From Ilyonectria destructans (taxonomy: Eukaryota > Ascomycota > Sordariomycetes > Hypocreales > Nectriaceae), in assembly GCA_020740775.1 (NCBI GenBank), contig JAHEWK010000001.1:4588001-4652000 (forward strand): 64,000 nucleotides of DNA, in the 5' to 3' direction. Position 1 is the stretch's first letter, and the number at the start of each line of letters is the position of its first letter. A model generated the notes under the pieces. The model searched no databases. It was not told where the DNA came from and saw nothing but the letters and a program-made list of their open reading frames with translations. The position numbers and the translations under genes were made by a program. Positions 41,941 to 56,782 of this stretch are shown in pieces.

Positions 41941-43933
41941 TTATTGTTTCGTGTCCACGGGTAGGTCCTTCTTGAGGTCTGCCACGAAGTCGATGAGGGG
42001 TCCGTCAGCTGCCTTTCCCGTCGAGTTTAGCATGTTCTCAATCTCGACCTCGCTCGGCGTGGGCTTGATAGCATTCTGCTTAGCGGGTTGGGCGGGTTGA
42101 GCGGGTTGCGATGCGGGTGCCTCGTCGAAATCGATGAGGTTATCCTGCGGCTGCTCCTTCTGTGCCTTCACCCCCTCAGGCTTAGGCTTCTCGAGTGTTG
42201 TGTGGTCATCGAAATGTCCAAGCTGCTTGTCGACGACGGCTGTAGGGCTGTGGGGAGGGATGAGATGGCGCTGGTTAGGCTTCTGGCCCTTGACAATGGG
42301 GAAAATAGACATGATTTGCTCGGCCTGTTTCTCTGGAGTAGCGGAATTATCGCTGCGTGTTCGTTAGACCTGCTTTCCCTTGATTGAAGTAAATAAATGC
42401 ACTTACATCGTGGCATTGATGACCCATTCGAGGTCTTCCTCTCCTTCTTCCAGGCCGCCGGGGCCACCGCTCACGCGGCGGAATAATCGAGGGTGCCACT
42501 CAACCGTGTCTTGAGCTCTTAGCGCGGCTTCTTCACGCTGGCGATCCTCAATCTTGGTCTTCTCGTCGGTAGCGAGTTCGTGGTTCCGCTCCTTGACCGC
42601 CTTGGCAGTGTTCTCCCAGAGTCGTTGTGATTCTCGTTCCTCCTGCTCCGCAATTGGTCGTACTACCGGGGAAGTGGGCTTTGCTTGCGTGGCATTGAAG
42701 AACATTTCTCGGTGGCCGGTCTGCGTTGGTTAGCCTGTAAGTCTGCCTTGGAGAGACTCAACGACACTCACTCTCACGTCCTTGATGAACATTTCTTCGC
42801 TCCACAGCCCAGAGAGCTCATACAAGATTTCGCCGGTGCTCTCCTTCTTAATCGTTCCGCCAATGGCATTGTAGGTGCCGCCAACCCAGCCCTTTGTCTT
42901 GAAATCGACGTCGGCGACCAGATCAAGCTCAGGACACCGAACGAAGCTGTGGTCTCCAAGCTCATACTTCATCTTTCCAAAAAGAATACCTCGAGCGTAC
43001 ATGTTGGGCTGTGTCAGGATGCTGGGATGGATGTCAGCTCTTATCGGCCACTTACACGATGCGGCCTAAATAAAATATTGGGCAAGTTAGAAAATCGGGA
43101 GAAGGGTGGACTAACTATTGCTCTCCCCTCGCCGAGTCCTTGCCCCGGTTAAGAAGGGTCAAGAAGGCAATGCCCTCCATGAGACTAGCGGCAGAGTTGC
43201 CCAGGAACCGACTTCGGGGCTTAAGGGTGCCATCGATGCGGAGGTGGTGGTCGGGGGCCAGATAGAAGTAGCTGGACTTGGGCGGGTGATGAGAGGTCTG
43301 TTCAGAAATGTAGTAGGCTCGCTTGTTGTCGTCGAATTCCCAGTAGCAGGTAAAAATCTCGCCGAGAATGGGGTTCAAAGGCTTCTTGACGCCTCTGCAT
43401 GTGGTCAGTAGCTAGCAAAATCGGATTCGGGGCAGGAGGTGACCAACGGAGGGCGAATGTGCCAACCACTCAGATAGAACTTGACTACGGAAACGAAGCG
43501 CTCGACAGGGTCATCTATTTCGGGAATATGGAGGAGCATCTCGGGGTGGCACATGAAACTATGGGGAAAGCGTCAGTCCGAATACGTCGAGATATGGAGA
43601 CGGGAGAAAGCACTTTGTGATCCTCTCGAGCATGCTGCGGGGTTCCAGGATAAATGTGGGCAGGACGACACGACTGAGGTCGGCTCCTGGACGCAGCTGG
43701 GAGATGATATGGGAGAGGACTGGAAGGCGATTGCGGTGGTCAGCAGAGAGCCGGAGACGTCTGGGAGGCGGCGGCTGCGAATGCGACAGCGGCGGCTTCG
43801 GAGGAAGCGATAGTCACTCACCATTGCCCTGGTCGGGCTCCATGACGGAGGTGTCATCGTCGCCGTCGGGACCGCGGGGCTCTTCGGTCGAGGAGCGGGC
43901 GCCTGCGGGTTGGGCAAACCAGTTTGTCAACAT
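41941..43933 (-). CDS. Oxysterol-binding protein-related protein (ORP/OSH family)
   Basis: Lipid-transfer protein that exchanges sterols or other lipids and phosphoinositides between membranes. I infer seven exons: 43933-43822, 43719-43614, 43558-43448, 43394-43116, 43021-42772, 42720-42407 and 42352-41941, giving 527 residues; all junctions are GT-AG and the phases agree. Seen: the lipid-binding lid and barrel [39 protein letters not shown], the family signature [67 protein letters not shown], and the Arg/Glu-rich [18 protein letters not shown] with [11 protein letters not shown]. No PH domain or ankyrin repeats, so it is a short OSH-type. The C-terminal 130 residues are a disordered Pro/Gln/Asp-rich extension ([19 protein letters not shown]). 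Which OSH class it belongs to I cannot say. Confidence 0.9.
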
Positions 43934-46900
43934 GGCGACTTGACAGGCGGCTCACGATACGCGCTGGGGGGGGGGAGAAAATTGGAGGAGAGGGGCAGAG
44001 AGAGAAATGTCTAGGCGGGCTGGAGCTCAGTTCGCGGAGGATTCGGAGGTGACGGCGGGGTTGGTGGGATGTAGTGGCATGTATAGTGGGTGGACGTGGG
44101 CAGCTGGGCATCCGGGGAACGAACTGAGTGGATGCAGACGGCTAGAGCTTTGACGCCTGTGGCCGGGGCTGCGAGATGACGGGATAGGGCTTTTTCTGGG
44201 CATGTGATAGGGATATTTGAGGGAGAATTGTCGCGGTGCAAGGCGGGACAAACTAATTAGGCGACGACGGAGGATAGATAGAGGACATAGGATGAAGCTG
44301 GCCGGAACTCACTGCTGCTGGTTCTTCGGCGGCCAGGCACCGAGACAAGATGGTGCATCACCATGACAGGCTACAGGCACCGGGATGCGCCTGCTGGAAC
44401 CAGGGAGGTGCTGCGCCTGAAGCTGCTGACGCTGGAACACACTGACCGACGCCTGACACGCTGACCGACGCCTACGCCTGCTGACAAGCTGCGTCGTGGG
44501 CCTCTTTTTCTCCCTCTTCTCGCTTCCTTGCTGCGGCCCAAGTAGTTTGAGGGTGCCTGCGCGCGCTGAGCACCGGGTGGCGGGAAGCGGGTACGGCTTG
44601 GACGAGAGCGAGTGTGTGGGTGGGTGCGGGGCGGCTTCGTTGGTTGACCTGTTGACGGTTTGATGGAAATGTTGGGGCGGTGGAAGTGGTAGTGGTGCGG
44701 TCGGTTCGTCGTGGGCTTCGGCTCGGCTCTCCTCGAGAATGCGACGAGAGCGGGTAATGGGAAAGGCACAGGACACGGGATAGGGAAGGAAGGAAAAGCA
44801 GAAGAAGGAAGAAGAAAGAAGAAAGGGAGGACGGCCGAGGAAGAAAAAGAAGCAGACGATGACGAGCGGATGAGCCGGCGGGAAAGGCCACAGCGACTCA
44901 CGCGTGTGACGACGGCGATGCGGATCAAGGTGGGAATTAGATACCTACATGCCCACCTACCCTGGCGCCCGACGCCCTGCTTCCTGCCTAGACCCTTGCT
45001 TCCCTGTCTCGCTCCATACCTTATTCGTCCATACCTCGGGGCCATGTAGCCCGGTACATACCTTACCTTAGCTGTCTAAAGTACGGCATGTATCTGTGCA
45101 GAAGGTACAGAAGGTAGTGGTAGGTAGATGTGTGGTAGGTATTTAGAGTCGGGACTAGGGTGAGTAGAGGTGGGTGGGAAGATGGCAGGGTCCCGGAGCG
45201 TGGGTCAGGTAAGGGAAAGTACCACCGGTCCAGGTAACCATGGCATCCCAAGACAGTCGATAGCTGGTGGGAACGAGGTTACGCGTATAAGTACGAGATG
45301 ATACGAGAAGCCAAGCTCATTCTACCCGTTTGCTAACAGAAGGTCTCTGGTTATAAGGAAGGAAGCAACCTCGCTTCTCATCTTGACATGTCCTGACTAG
45401 TCCCAGTTTCGGGTGCAGCACTCAACTCTCCAAGACACTTGCTGTCTCTCATGCGGTCTCTCATCCTGTCTCTGCCTTATCCTCCCTAGCGGCAATGTGC
45501 GTGATACAGAGTGGCAAAGGCTAACAAGCTGACAGTAAACTACCCAGTAGACAAAAGTGTACATTGTCTACCTGGCATCCATGCAGGCATACCTAGACCC
45601 GCATCAGCTCGGGAGAGATGGGCGGATGCATCTGGGATAAAAGGCTCCAACAGGCATTGTGCAAAGCTAGTTAGGAGCAACGCGCCACGAGTACATTTTT
45701 GCTCATGCACTGGTTTGCCTCTTTCCATGATCATGTCTCCTTCCGGAAGCACCCTGGTATATCCTGATTAAAAAAGAGCTAGAGTCAATGATTGACGGGT
45801 CATCATGACGGCTGAAGCTCAAAACGACGGGAGGCAATCATCGGTACTTTGATACCCAGGTACTACTGCTGAAATGGTGGGGGAAATGGATGACGTCGTA
45901 TCCAACCCTGTCCATTCTGACCCCTCCAGCTCCATTTCCAGCCCAACCATCCCCAGCCCGGTCCGGCACTGACCAGTTCGTTAACTCAGTGGGAGCCTGT
46001 GCCGTAATACGTTAATTCAATGGATGTGACGAGTCCCAGTGTTGGTGATAGCGCGGACACAGCGCAGTAGGTCAGTAACTACCTACAGGTACCGAAGGTA
46101 GGTATCTTAGGCATCTAAGTAAAGGTACCTACTTACAGGTGATAACCCTGCCCTCAAATCAGTGACCTCACATTCGTCATGGAAGCCTACATGCTCCCCA
46201 CCAACACTCAAAGCCAAGGCCTCCACAACACATACACCGTTGAGCGACAGGGGGGCCCTCCACCACTCACTGGACCCCGTGGTCTGGTTCCCTTGTTTCT
46301 TGACTGCCTCCAGCTCGTCGACTTTCATGATGGATGTTACAAGACAAGGAATTGAAACATCCGGCGGGTGGTCTACGGATACCCTCCCAACTCTTCGCTT
46401 GCGCATTCCCCCGTGCGGAACTAATCGACATGCGACCACATAAAATGCTAGGATGTGAAGCCTCAAGTTTGGACAGGGAAGAAATCACTTTATCTCGTCT
46501 TCGAGTCTTCGAATAAAAAAACTATGTAGCATGCAGGGGGGAATGCGGACAAGGAGGTAGGGAGATCGGCATCTATTAGGATATTGCCAACTAGCCTTGT
46601 GTAACTCCTATCACTTCTAGTTGCCTACCACCCGGCATCCATCTGCACATTCCACATTCCACATCTCACCCCTACATCGAAAAGCCCCTCAGCGAGAGAG
46701 ACTATTCATCTACCTAACTGGCGAGGTTCCGGGTATACACATGCACACCGCTCCTCTCGGCAGCGCCGGCAATTGCTTGCGTCTATGGCTTCTAGCCAGC
46801 CGCCATTCGGTCTTCAACTTGTCCGAATACCCCACCCGTCTTTCTTCAATATCCTTGGCTCTGCCTATTCAAATGCCCCTAAAACGCCGCAGATTATCTC

Positions 46901-47198
46901 CCGCCCAACCCCGGCCGGCTCGGGGTATCTCGCATGCTGTTCCCAGCCCCGGGATCCATCTCTCTTTCTGGTCCTCATCGTATTCTGGCCCTGCTGATTC
47001 CACGGTCTCTCGGCCTATTCGTGTTCTCCGGACCCCCGATGGGTATCTTTGCGTCAAGTACGCCATGGCCGTAGCGTGCTTGTTTTTTACTTCTTCCGCG
47101 CACTGGTTCGCTGGGTATATCCCCATAGTCTTTCCGTGCTGACGCCTTCACCTCATCTTAGTGGAGTAGGCGCCCTCGTTAAATAACTCAACATTTAC
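43934..47198. other. Long intergenic region
   Basis: About 3.3 kb with no supported gene. It contains a purine-rich run on the + strand (44750-44860), repeated GGTAGGTA-type words near 45060-45160 and 46080-46140, and scattered short frames without conserved-looking sequence. Confidence 0.45.
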
Positions 47199-50100
47199 TC
47201 ATTTCAATCGTGACGACATTTTCGCCGACCCCTTCAATGGCGCTGGCAGACATAGGCCAAGAGCCTCTCGGTCTGTGAATTTACATTGTTAGCCTTGATC
47301 ACTAGCCCTCAGGGTCAAGGTACTCGATTACTTACCGGCCTCTTTTTCAAACATGATGGAGATATCGTCATGCTCTCCCGGCAGATCCGGGAGATCGAGG
47401 CAGACAAACGCCATATCATCGTAGTCGCCGTCCTTGTCCGCCGGCAGCCGTGGCAGCGGGAACTTGGCATCAACAAACTTGATACCCGACTTCCCGCTCC
47501 GGGTGAAGGACTCGTAAATGTCCGTACCCTTGAGTACAAAGTTCATGCAGTGTCCGTGGTGGAAGTCCTCGAAGAATGCAAGCAGTTGCAGTTGTCTGTC
47601 CTCTTGCCGCACCACTTGGATTCGTGTGTACCCGGCCTCCCACTTCTTGTGAATTGGTACCACCATGCGCCGTCGTGAGATGGCAAACGTCACTGCAAGG
47701 GCGTCGAATATGACCTCGTAGCCTGTCATGGCAAACTGGAAGTCGTGCAGATCCTTAAGGTTGTTGAACTCAAACGACCGGATGGTCTGGTTATGCCGTA
47801 GCAGTTGCAGAGCGTCTGCCATGTTTCGCGGGATCTCCTTGGAGACTTGAGCTTCGGAAACCGACACAGTCATGTCCTTCTGCGGTTGGCGCATAACTCT
47901 GAAAAGTTTGGCATTCGACACCTCCAATCTCACCCGTAACTCTCCAGGTGACACATTGATTCTGTCGGTCATGTTGCCGTTCTGATACTCAAGCACGACC
48001 TTGAGTCGGTCCGCAAGGACGGTTGGTGGCTGATCGCCACCACACTCATCATTGACAACCCTGGCCGCCTTCCATGGCATACGAGAAAATGGTGCCATGC
48101 CCAATGGCTCGCGAACACTTTGAGAAATGATGAAACTCTTGATGGGAACATCGGCATAGATCTTGTCGTCGTGGTCGAGGGCAGTTCCGGTAATGAGCGA
48201 GTGAAACTTGATTCTGGCCTTCTCCTCGCTGAAAACGAGGACCATCCGGCCCTTGGACTTTCCACTGTCGAATTTTAATGACAATGACGGGGCATCTTTG
48301 TCACCGCGGAAGAATCCAAACTGGATCGGTTGAGAAGGCGTGTACACATGGTTGACGCCACTCAGTGTCCTCGTGCGAGCCCCAGTTACCACTGCGATTC
48401 GGAACCCAAGATGCCAAAGGCGTACACCGGCAGGACCACTCTCCTTGTATTGTTTCTCGAACAATGCCACATCGCATTGTGAGACTGCCTCCTTGGGGAA
48501 CTGACGGGACTGTGGGTCAGCATCCATGTATTGGAATGACCGCAGTGTCGTTCGGAAAACCATCTCCTCGTCGCTTCGAGGGAAGAGGGATGTCTGGATC
48601 TTATTCCCAAAGTCGTACATGTTCCATAGCATCCTGTAGTCTTGCTGAATGAGCTGCACGGCTAGGACGAAACCACGACGCAACCGAATGTCAAGCGTGC
48701 AAGTATCGTTTCTCCAGCGGACATCGTCCCACACCGGGCCCACGTTCTTGTTATCCTGGATGGCCAGCTGTAGATGACCATTTTGGCTCGCAAGAACAAA
48801 TACCAGGCTGAGGGACTTGACAGGTCGGACCATGGAGAGCATGCATGGAAAATACAGTTTGTGAGATTCCTGACCCTGCTCCATGAGATAGACGTCTGCC
48901 GGCATCCTCCCGTAGCTAAAGTTGTCCGTGTTGTCACCCACAGGGAGAGCATCCAGGAGGCGGAGATCGGACATGGGATTTGTCATGGCAGTCATGCCCG
49001 AACCCCAGTTTCCCGAGAGAAGGGCAATCATATCCTGGCTTACTTGTGGGTACTCGAGCCAAACGGATTTGTCGATTGTTTGCGGAAGAAAGGCATCCTC
49101 TGGTGGCAAGAAACCGTTTCGCTTCATGGACATGGCTAGCTTCTTTAGTGCGGACACAAGAGACTGGCTGACCTCGACGACTTCAGCATCTGGTAAGAGT
49201 CCCTGAGACTCGGAAATCTCGGGGATCATTTCCTCACATAGCCAGTATCCCTTTGCCAGGTTCGCATATGCTTGCTGTCGATCACGATCGTTCTGCATCT
49301 GGCCTTGGGGGGAGTTTGGACGATCTCGGACCGCCGTCTCCAGGCCCATCCGACCCTTGAGGAACCACCAAAGACCTCCGCGAGCGCACTCCTTAAACGA
49401 GCATGTCGTCAAAGGTTTGATGGTCTCGGCATGTAAGCGGAAAAGCTCAAATAGATGCATCGTCCTCTCAACAAATGTAATGAGCGCCTCGTCGGCCGCT
49501 CCCGGATCGGTTACTCTAACGGAAAGAGATCGACTAGCCATCATAGGCGGGTCACGAGGGGTGGCAATGCTGGGTTGCCGCGAGATGTGAGAGGCAATGC
49601 TGGCCTGTCTCGAGAGCTGCTCGGTTTCGGTCGTTGGAGAGTAACCAGAGGTATTGGAATGGATCGAGGCTGGACTGTATTCGATATTTGGTCTTGGCGC
49701 TTGAACTTCGGGCGAGGGACCTAGTCGTCGAGTCGAGGTTGGAGAAGACGCGGTTAGAGGTACGGCGGAGGGAGGATCTTCCCAATTGTGAGAAGTCGCT
49801 GAAGTGGCACTGGCTACACGAGCAGCCTCAGCGAAGGCCCTGCCCTCAGCCTCGCGCATCTGTGCGGAGTGAATCTCAATATACGACTTCCTGTTCTCGT
49901 CCTGCTTCCCAGCTGCCCCAAGGAACCTGGGAGCAGGTGGCTGGAGGGGAGGCAGCGCATTGTTGACCGACCCGGCTGAACTTAGCTCGTCAGACTTAGA
50001 CCCAGAGTCTATATGGGGTTCCTCATCCGACTCAGGTGTGTAGATGGAGGAGAATCCCGTTTGGGCGCGGGAAAGGGATTTGGGCCTGAAATTGTCTATA

Positions 50101-50639
50101 CCGGGTGACCTAGAATTTGTTGGAATTGGAGGAGGAGGGGGCCTCCCTGGTAGATAACCAGCCTGGCGGTGTGGTGGGGGGTTTGGTGCGCGAGGCTTGC
50201 GCTTCGAGATCTCGATGACGGGTATCTCAGACTCGTCACCGCCCTCACCAATTACGTCCGGACTTGAATCGTCAAACCTGACGAACAGGCCCTTCTTATT
50301 CGGTCGTGGAGAGCGGCTGGCCGACTTTGGATCGGGGCGGATGCCTGGGGCGAGCGGGCGGTTCTGCTGGGCCTGCTGGTTGACGGCTAGGGCCTGGGGA
50401 TAGCGGGAGATGGAGGTGGTGTCGAGCTTGGCCAGCTTGGGCAGCGAGGATGGGATTGGAGGGGGAGCGTGGGTGACGGTCAAATTATCGGAGGAGCTGT
50501 GCAGGAAAGCATCGACATTGGCGGCGGCTTGCTGCTCGGTGGGTTTGGTTTTGGCCTTGAAGAGCTTGCCCATTAAACGGTCTCTCCGTGAGGAGCGGCC
50601 ATCAGGAAGCTGAACGGCGGCGGGCGCTTCGTTCTCCAT
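47199..50639 (-). CDS. Large unrecognised, probably filamentous-fungal protein
   Basis: Not recognised. Inferred exons are 50639-47336 and 47272-47199 (intron GTAAGT, GGCTAAC, TTCACAG), giving 1125 residues; splicing changes the tail to one beginning ADREALGLCLPAP. Seen: residues 1-400 are disordered and Pro/Ser-rich with basic patches (RRDRLMGKLFKAK) and a poly-Pro stretch; about 400-650 is helical (EALITFVERTMHLFELF, GGLWWFLKGRMGLE, AYANLAKGYWLCEEMIPE); about 650-1100 has alternating strands that could form PH-like folds (SLSLVFVLASQNGHLQLAI, RLWHLGFRIAVVTGAR, GRMVLVFSEEKARIKFHSL, RRMVVPIHKKWEAGYTRIQ). No signal peptide, membrane segment or catalytic motif is seen. I chose MENEAPAAVQLPDG as the start; the frame is open upstream to a second ATG at 50714. 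Confidence 0.8.
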
Positions 50640-55084
<4,445 letters not shown>

Positions 55085-55402
55085 AGCGGAAGCCAAGGAA
55101 AGCGTCGTTTGGGTGGACCATTTTGATACGACGGTGCATATCGCATTTGTGGAGTTTGAGGCCCTGGCAACGGGAATAGAAGACAAGCATTAGCTGTCTA
55201 TAGACACAGCATATCACACCACTCTCATATATGGGGGATAGCAAACAATCAATCAATCAGTCAAATCAGCGCGTAATTCTCTTCTCAAACCTAGATCTAG
55301 ATGACTCGGGTCGACAACTCGCACTGGGAGGTCCCGTTGTGATACAAATGAACATGTTCCGAATTCTCTATGTGATGGTACAACTTCGCTTTTCATACCT
55401 CT
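55085..55402. other. 3' intergenic region between convergent DUS2 and MICOS subunit genes
   Basis: 318 bases; nothing beyond shared 3' ends is seen. Confidence 0.5.
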
Positions 55403-56272
55403 CTATTTGCCCTTGTGGACCCAGCCCTCGACGGTCTCTCGCGCATCCGTCACCTTCTCGTCGACGTATCGTGCTCCCAGCGCGGTATGCACCTTGGCGA
55501 AGCTAACACTCTTCAGAATGCTCTCGCGAAACCTGATGTGCGACTCGGCGATGACAGGGAACCGCTGCTCGTACGTCCAGGTCAGGTCGGAGACGTTGCG
55601 CATGGTGATGGGAATTACGGCCCAGCCGGCGCCGATACCAAGGGCGAGCGGCAGGGTGGCGCGCAGGACGATGCTGCGGTTCCGGGTGATGATGCTACCG
55701 GCCATGGCAGCGACGAGGACGTAGATGGCGCCGGGCATGAGCTGCTCGCCGCTCTCTCGGGATGGGGCCAGGGAGGCGATGGTGCTGGTGAAGGACTGCT
55801 CGAGGTTGAAGGCAGAGTCCATGGTCTGGTTGACCTTGTTCTCGGCGGCCACGGCGTACTGGTACACGGCCATGCGCACCTTTCCAATCTCGACGGCTAG
55901 CCGGTCGGTAGGCGAAGGGCCCTTGGGCCTCTGCTCATCCTCGGCGGGTTCGCTGGGCTGATGGGCGGCGGGTGGAGGAGTCGCGGGTGCGGGATTTGAG
56001 GAGGGGACGTCGAGGTCGTCGTAGATGGGCTTGCGCTGCGAGGTGTTAGATGATGGACGCCTCTCGTGGGCCTCGCCAGCAGAGGGCCAGCGTACCTTGA
56101 AGCCGTTACTGGGACCTTCGGCGAAGACGGTAGCCGGAGTCAGCGCCATGCCACCGAGGGCAAGCGTCGCCAACGGCGCGAGGGAGCGCTGCAGAGGTCA
56201 ATTAGCATCAACAAGCTAAGCAACAGCTCGAGGGAGGACGCTTACCCGTGAAAGCAGCACTCTTGCAGCCAT
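55403..56272 (-). CDS. MICOS subunit MIC26/MIC27 (apolipoprotein O family)
   Basis: Inner-membrane protein of the MICOS complex, which shapes crista junctions. Inferred exons are 56272-56246 and 56188-55403 (intron GTAAGC...CTGCAG), giving 270 residues. Seen: an N-terminal MAARVLLSRRSLAPLATLAL with Arg and no acids (presequence or anchor), a disordered Pro-rich region (about 35-115), then the apolipoprotein O domain: DRLAVEIGKVRMAVYQYAV, a helix ending NLEQSFTSTIASL, and two membrane segments (LMPGAIYVLVAAMAGSIITR and LRATLPLALGIGAGWAVIPI) separated by a short loop, followed by TYEQRFPVIAESHIRFRES. Fungi may have MIC26 and MIC27 paralogues and I cannot choose between them. It is head to head with OCT1. 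Confidence 0.85.
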
Positions 56273-56782
56273 TGTGCGCTCAATTGACTGTTACAAGGGG
56301 AGGACGTCACGCGGGATCGAGGTGGACGGGACGTTGCTGGATGGAATCATCACCAAAATGGGCTCCACGGACCACGGAAAAACGAAGGCGGAGAATCCCG
56401 ACCCGTTCCGTTCGGCCACTGGACCGCTGGCTTTCGGCAAGTGAGCGCTGGCCCGCTGGGTGACAGTGGCTAGCAGCAGTGGAGCCCCCCAGCGATTAGC
56501 CGGCACAAGGCAGGGGCTCCCTATGGCCGCAAAACTCCCACTACGCAGTTACAGGGCAGGGCCAAGTATCCGCAAACAGGATGGATTTCGACGTTATCCA
56601 TTCTTCATTCCGCATTCTCCATTCTGCATTCTCCATTCTGCGTTCTGCATTCTCCGTTATCCATTCCTCGTGATCCAGTTCCTTTCACCTTCCTTCCCAG
56701 CTGTCCCCCTTAACAACTTGCATATACTCCCGGTTGTGTTTCCTCTTCGCCGCATGCCCGCGCTCATCCCAGTGAGACAACC
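56273..56782. promoter_or_regulatory. Divergent promoter region, MICOS subunit / OCT1
   Basis: 510 bases between the starts of two nuclear genes for mitochondrial proteins. It contains a CATTCTC/CATTCTG repeat cluster at about 56598-56668 on the OCT1 side. Confidence 0.55.
56598..56668. repeat. CATTCTCCATTCTG tandem repeats
   Basis: Seven or more CATTC-based words in about 70 bases, including two adjacent copies of CATTCTCCATTCTG. They lie in the divergent promoter or OCT1 leader. Confidence 0.7.

Noticed and set aside
44309..45045. Overlapping 139-224 codon minus-strand frames
   Set aside because: They translate a purine-rich tract and give Arg/Ser/Pro-rich strings in all three frames, typical of non-coding composition bias.
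46621..47142. 173-codon plus-strand frame between the oxysterol-binding protein gene and the 1125-residue unknown
   Set aside because: No domain, no signal or coherent composition, and overlapping frames of similar quality.
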